The notes beneath the pieces were generated by a model, which worked only from the letters and a program-made list of their open reading frames with translations, was not told the DNA's origin and made no database searches. The translations under genes and the position numbers were made by a program. From Kiritimatiellia bacterium (GTDB lineage Bacteria; Verrucomicrobiota; Kiritimatiellia; UBA8416; SLMC01), in assembly GCA_007133745.1 (NCBI GenBank), contig SLMC01000225.1, forward strand, positions 1 through 6,245: 6,245 bases of DNA, given 5' to 3'. Below are positions 5,101 through 6,245 of this stretch, piece after piece; the first letter of the stretch is position 1, and every line of letters begins with the position of its first letter.

Positions 5101-6060
5101 TCACCTCAGTATGACGCCTGCCTGCACGGCGTGGCCGCGCGCGTAGTCGGCGCCGGACATCGCCCGTTTCCCTTCCAACTGCACCCGCCGCAGCCGCAAC
5201 GCCTCGCCGCCGGTCGCGACAAGAAGCCCGGCTTCGTCCACCGCCAGAATCTCGCCGCACCAGCCGTGCCCCGCCTCGACCGCGGCCTGCAACACCTTGA
5301 GCCGAAGCGGCGATGCGTTCTCCGCGCGGGATGCGGGCGCCTCGCAAAAACAGCCCGGCCACGGATGGAAACCCCGAATCCGATTCGCCAAATCGCGCGC
5401 GGCGACCGTCCAGTCCAGCTTGCCGTCGTTCCGATCCAGCTTGGGCGCATAGGTGGCCTCGGCCTCGGCCTGCGGCGTGCGCGGAGCCGTACCCAGCCGG
5501 ATACGATTCAGGGTTTCGGCCAGGAGATCGGCGGCGAGGAGCGCCAGCCGATCATGCAGCGTCGCGCCGGTGTCGTCGGAGCGAATCGGTTCCGTGCGTC
5601 GTAAAACGATGTCGCCGGCATCCATGCGACGCGCCATGTACTGGGTCGTAACGCCGGTTTCCGTTTCGCCGCGCGCAATCGCCCACTGGATCGGCGCCGC
5701 GCCGCGGTATCGGGGCAAAAGCGAGGCGTGAACGTTGACGCAGCCTAGCGGAGGGAGCGTCAGCACGGACTCCTTGAGCATTTGCCCGTACGCGGCCACC
5801 GCGATCGCGTCTGGACGCAAAGCGGCCAGGTGTTCGACAACCTCCTGCGCATTGACATTGTCGGGCGTCAAAACAGAGAGCCCGGCCGACTCCGCCGCTC
5901 GGCGCGCGGGACAGGGCGCGGACGCCCGGCCCCGTCCGCTAGGCCGGTCCGGCTGCGTCACCACGCCGACTAATGTCGCCTCGCCACCCGCCGCCATGCC
6001 CAGCAGCGCTTCAAGACAGCGACACGACAGTTCCGACGACCCCATGAAAACAATGCGCAT
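5101..6060 (-). CDS. fmt: Methionyl-tRNA formyltransferase
   Basis: This 319-residue cytosolic enzyme transfers a formyl group from 10-formyl-tetrahydrofolate to the amino group of Met-tRNA(fMet), making the bacterial initiator. The N-terminal Rossmann-type domain begins MRIVFMGSSE and carries VVTQPDRPSGRG (33-44). The catalytic core has N109 and H111 in VNVHASLLPRYRGAAPIQW and D147 in MDAGD, equivalent to N106, H108 and D144 of E. coli Fmt. The OB-fold C-terminal domain starts about 205 and includes GFHPWPGCF (230-238) and the late GKRAMSGADY motif. ATG 6060 is preferred over 6066: it gives the standard family N-terminus and leaves the G-rich GGGGGA at 5-base spacing, a mediocre ribosome-binding site. 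Length is typical (E. coli 315). fmt is often next to def (peptide deformylase); none is seen here. Instead it is coupled to aroB. Its leader contains a G9 tract and two repeat elements. Confidence 0.98.
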   Translation of the reverse strand: MRIVFMGSSELSCRCLEALLGMAAGGEATLVGVVTQPDRPSGRGRASAPCPARRAAESAGLSVLTPDNVNAQEVVEHLAALRPDAIAVAAYGQMLKESVLTLPPLGCVNVHASLLPRYRGAAPIQWAIARGETETGVTTQYMARRMDAGDIVLRRTEPIRSDDTGATLHDRLALLAADLLAETLNRIRLGTAPRTPQAEAEATYAPKLDRNDGKLDWTVAARDLANRIRGFHPWPGCFCEAPASRAENASPLRLKVLQAAVEAGHGWCGEILAVDEAGLLVATGGEALRLRRVQLEGKRAMSGADYARGHAVQAGVILR

Positions 6061-6134
6061 GTCCATCCCCCAGAGGTTCTTGCCCCCCCCCTCTCGCGGC
6101 ACGGGCGCCCGCCCATGAAACACGGGCAAGATGC
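6061..6134. promoter_or_regulatory. fmt leader region with G9 tract
   Basis: This is the immediate 5' region of fmt. On the minus strand it contains nine consecutive G residues (complement of 6083-6091), ending 22 bases before the start codon, and a GGGCGCCCGCCC-type GC palindrome around 6104-6115. No convincing -35/-10 pair was found. The promoter may lie within or beyond the repeats, at or past the window edge. Confidence 0.4.
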
Positions 6135-6158
6135 ACAAGGCGGGCTGTCGCCCGCAAC
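6135..6158 (-). repeat. 24-bp dispersed hairpin repeat, right copy
   Basis: This is the exact reverse complement of 119-142, with the internal stem GCGGGC-TGTC-GCCCGC as read on the plus strand. On the minus strand it continues GTGCATCTTGCCC, loosely similar to the TGATTTAGCCC that follows the left copy. It directly abuts the octamer hairpin element beginning at 6163, in the region upstream of fmt. Confidence 0.7.
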
Positions 6159-6162
6159 CCAA

Positions 6163-6245
6163 GTGTGTGGGTATGTGGGTTTGTGAGTATGTGAGTTTTC
6201 ACCCACACACTCACGCACCCACACACTCACAAACAATCACGCCTC
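6163..6245 (+). repeat. Dispersed hairpin element, copy B (long octamer hairpin), cut by the window edge
   Basis: The left arm is four degenerate octamers, GTGTGTGG, GTATGTGG, GTTTGTGA and GTATGTGA (6163-6194), plus GT. The loop is TTTC (6197-6200), and the right arm (6201-6234) is CA-rich. Thirty-four positions can pair, with five mismatches and two G-T wobbles; four of the mismatches (stem positions 8, 16, 24 and 32 from the loop) recur every eight bases. The element ends with AAACAATCACGCCTC at 6231-6245, where the window stops; the other copies continue CAA. It stands upstream of fmt and would form a strong stem if included in the fmt leader RNA. Confidence 0.8.

Noticed and set aside
4110..5114. 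334-residue plus-strand open frame
   Set aside because: It is antisense to aroB, whose catalytic and metal-binding motifs are all present. The antisense product is rich in Arg, His and Pro and resembles no family.
119..6158. Composite transposon bounded by the 24-bp inverted copies
   Set aside because: The repeats are self-complementary hairpins and no transposase, target duplication or cargo-type gene lies between them. The enclosed genes are housekeeping.
6061..6162. Longer N-terminus for Fmt (start at 6162)
   Set aside because: The extension is translated from repeat and G-rich leader sequence, and the family begins at MRIVFMG.
5970..6236. Small minus-strand reading frame through the octamer hairpin (His/Thr-rich product)
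   Set aside because: Its sequence is simply translated repeat plus an out-of-frame part of fmt; there is no ribosome-binding site or family resemblance.

Overview
The window is a stretch of ordinary bacterial chromosome: seven intact protein genes, six on the minus strand and one on the plus strand. No rRNA, tRNA, CRISPR array, transposase or phage gene is visible. The genes are moderately GC-rich, and the gaps between them carry small dispersed repeats and purine-rich 'GGAAA/GTGGAAA' tracts. The style of these spacers, together with a ferritin, a bacterial RRM protein, a lipoprotein parvulin and an fmt-aroB pair, suggests an environmental Gram-negative, possibly from the Planctomycetes-Verrucomicrobia-Lentisphaerae/Kiritimatiellota group. 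That placement is an impression, not a demonstration.

Layout, left to right. Bases 1-157 hold no supported gene but contain a short hairpin repeat. Next, all on the minus strand, come a non-heme ferritin (158-673), a strong intrinsic terminator (698-737), a single-RRM RNA-binding protein with an Arg/Gly/Asp-rich tail (770-1099) and a lipid-anchored parvulin-type peptidyl-prolyl isomerase (1225-2313). A divergent intergenic region (2314-2564) leads to the only plus-strand gene, a DUF212/divergent PAP2-family membrane protein (2565-3041). A convergent spacer follows. Then, again on the minus strand, come an unrecognised 202-residue protein (3216-3824), aroB (4005-5096) and fmt (5101-6060). fmt and aroB are separated by 4 bp, and the aroB ribosome-binding site overlaps the fmt stop codon, so the two are almost certainly co-transcribed.

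The genes cover unrelated housekeeping roles: iron storage, RNA binding, envelope protein folding, shikimate pathway, and initiator-tRNA formylation. I see no defence island, biosynthetic cluster or mobile system. The least ordinary content is between the genes. One item is a dispersed element in which a hairpin is followed directly by AAACAATCACGCCTCC (three copies); two copies have arms built from degenerate GT-rich octamers. Others are a 24-bp exact repeat in opposite orientation at the two ends of the window, and a terminator placed so close to the ferritin ribosome-binding site that ferritin expression must involve read-through, attenuation or an unusual promoter position.
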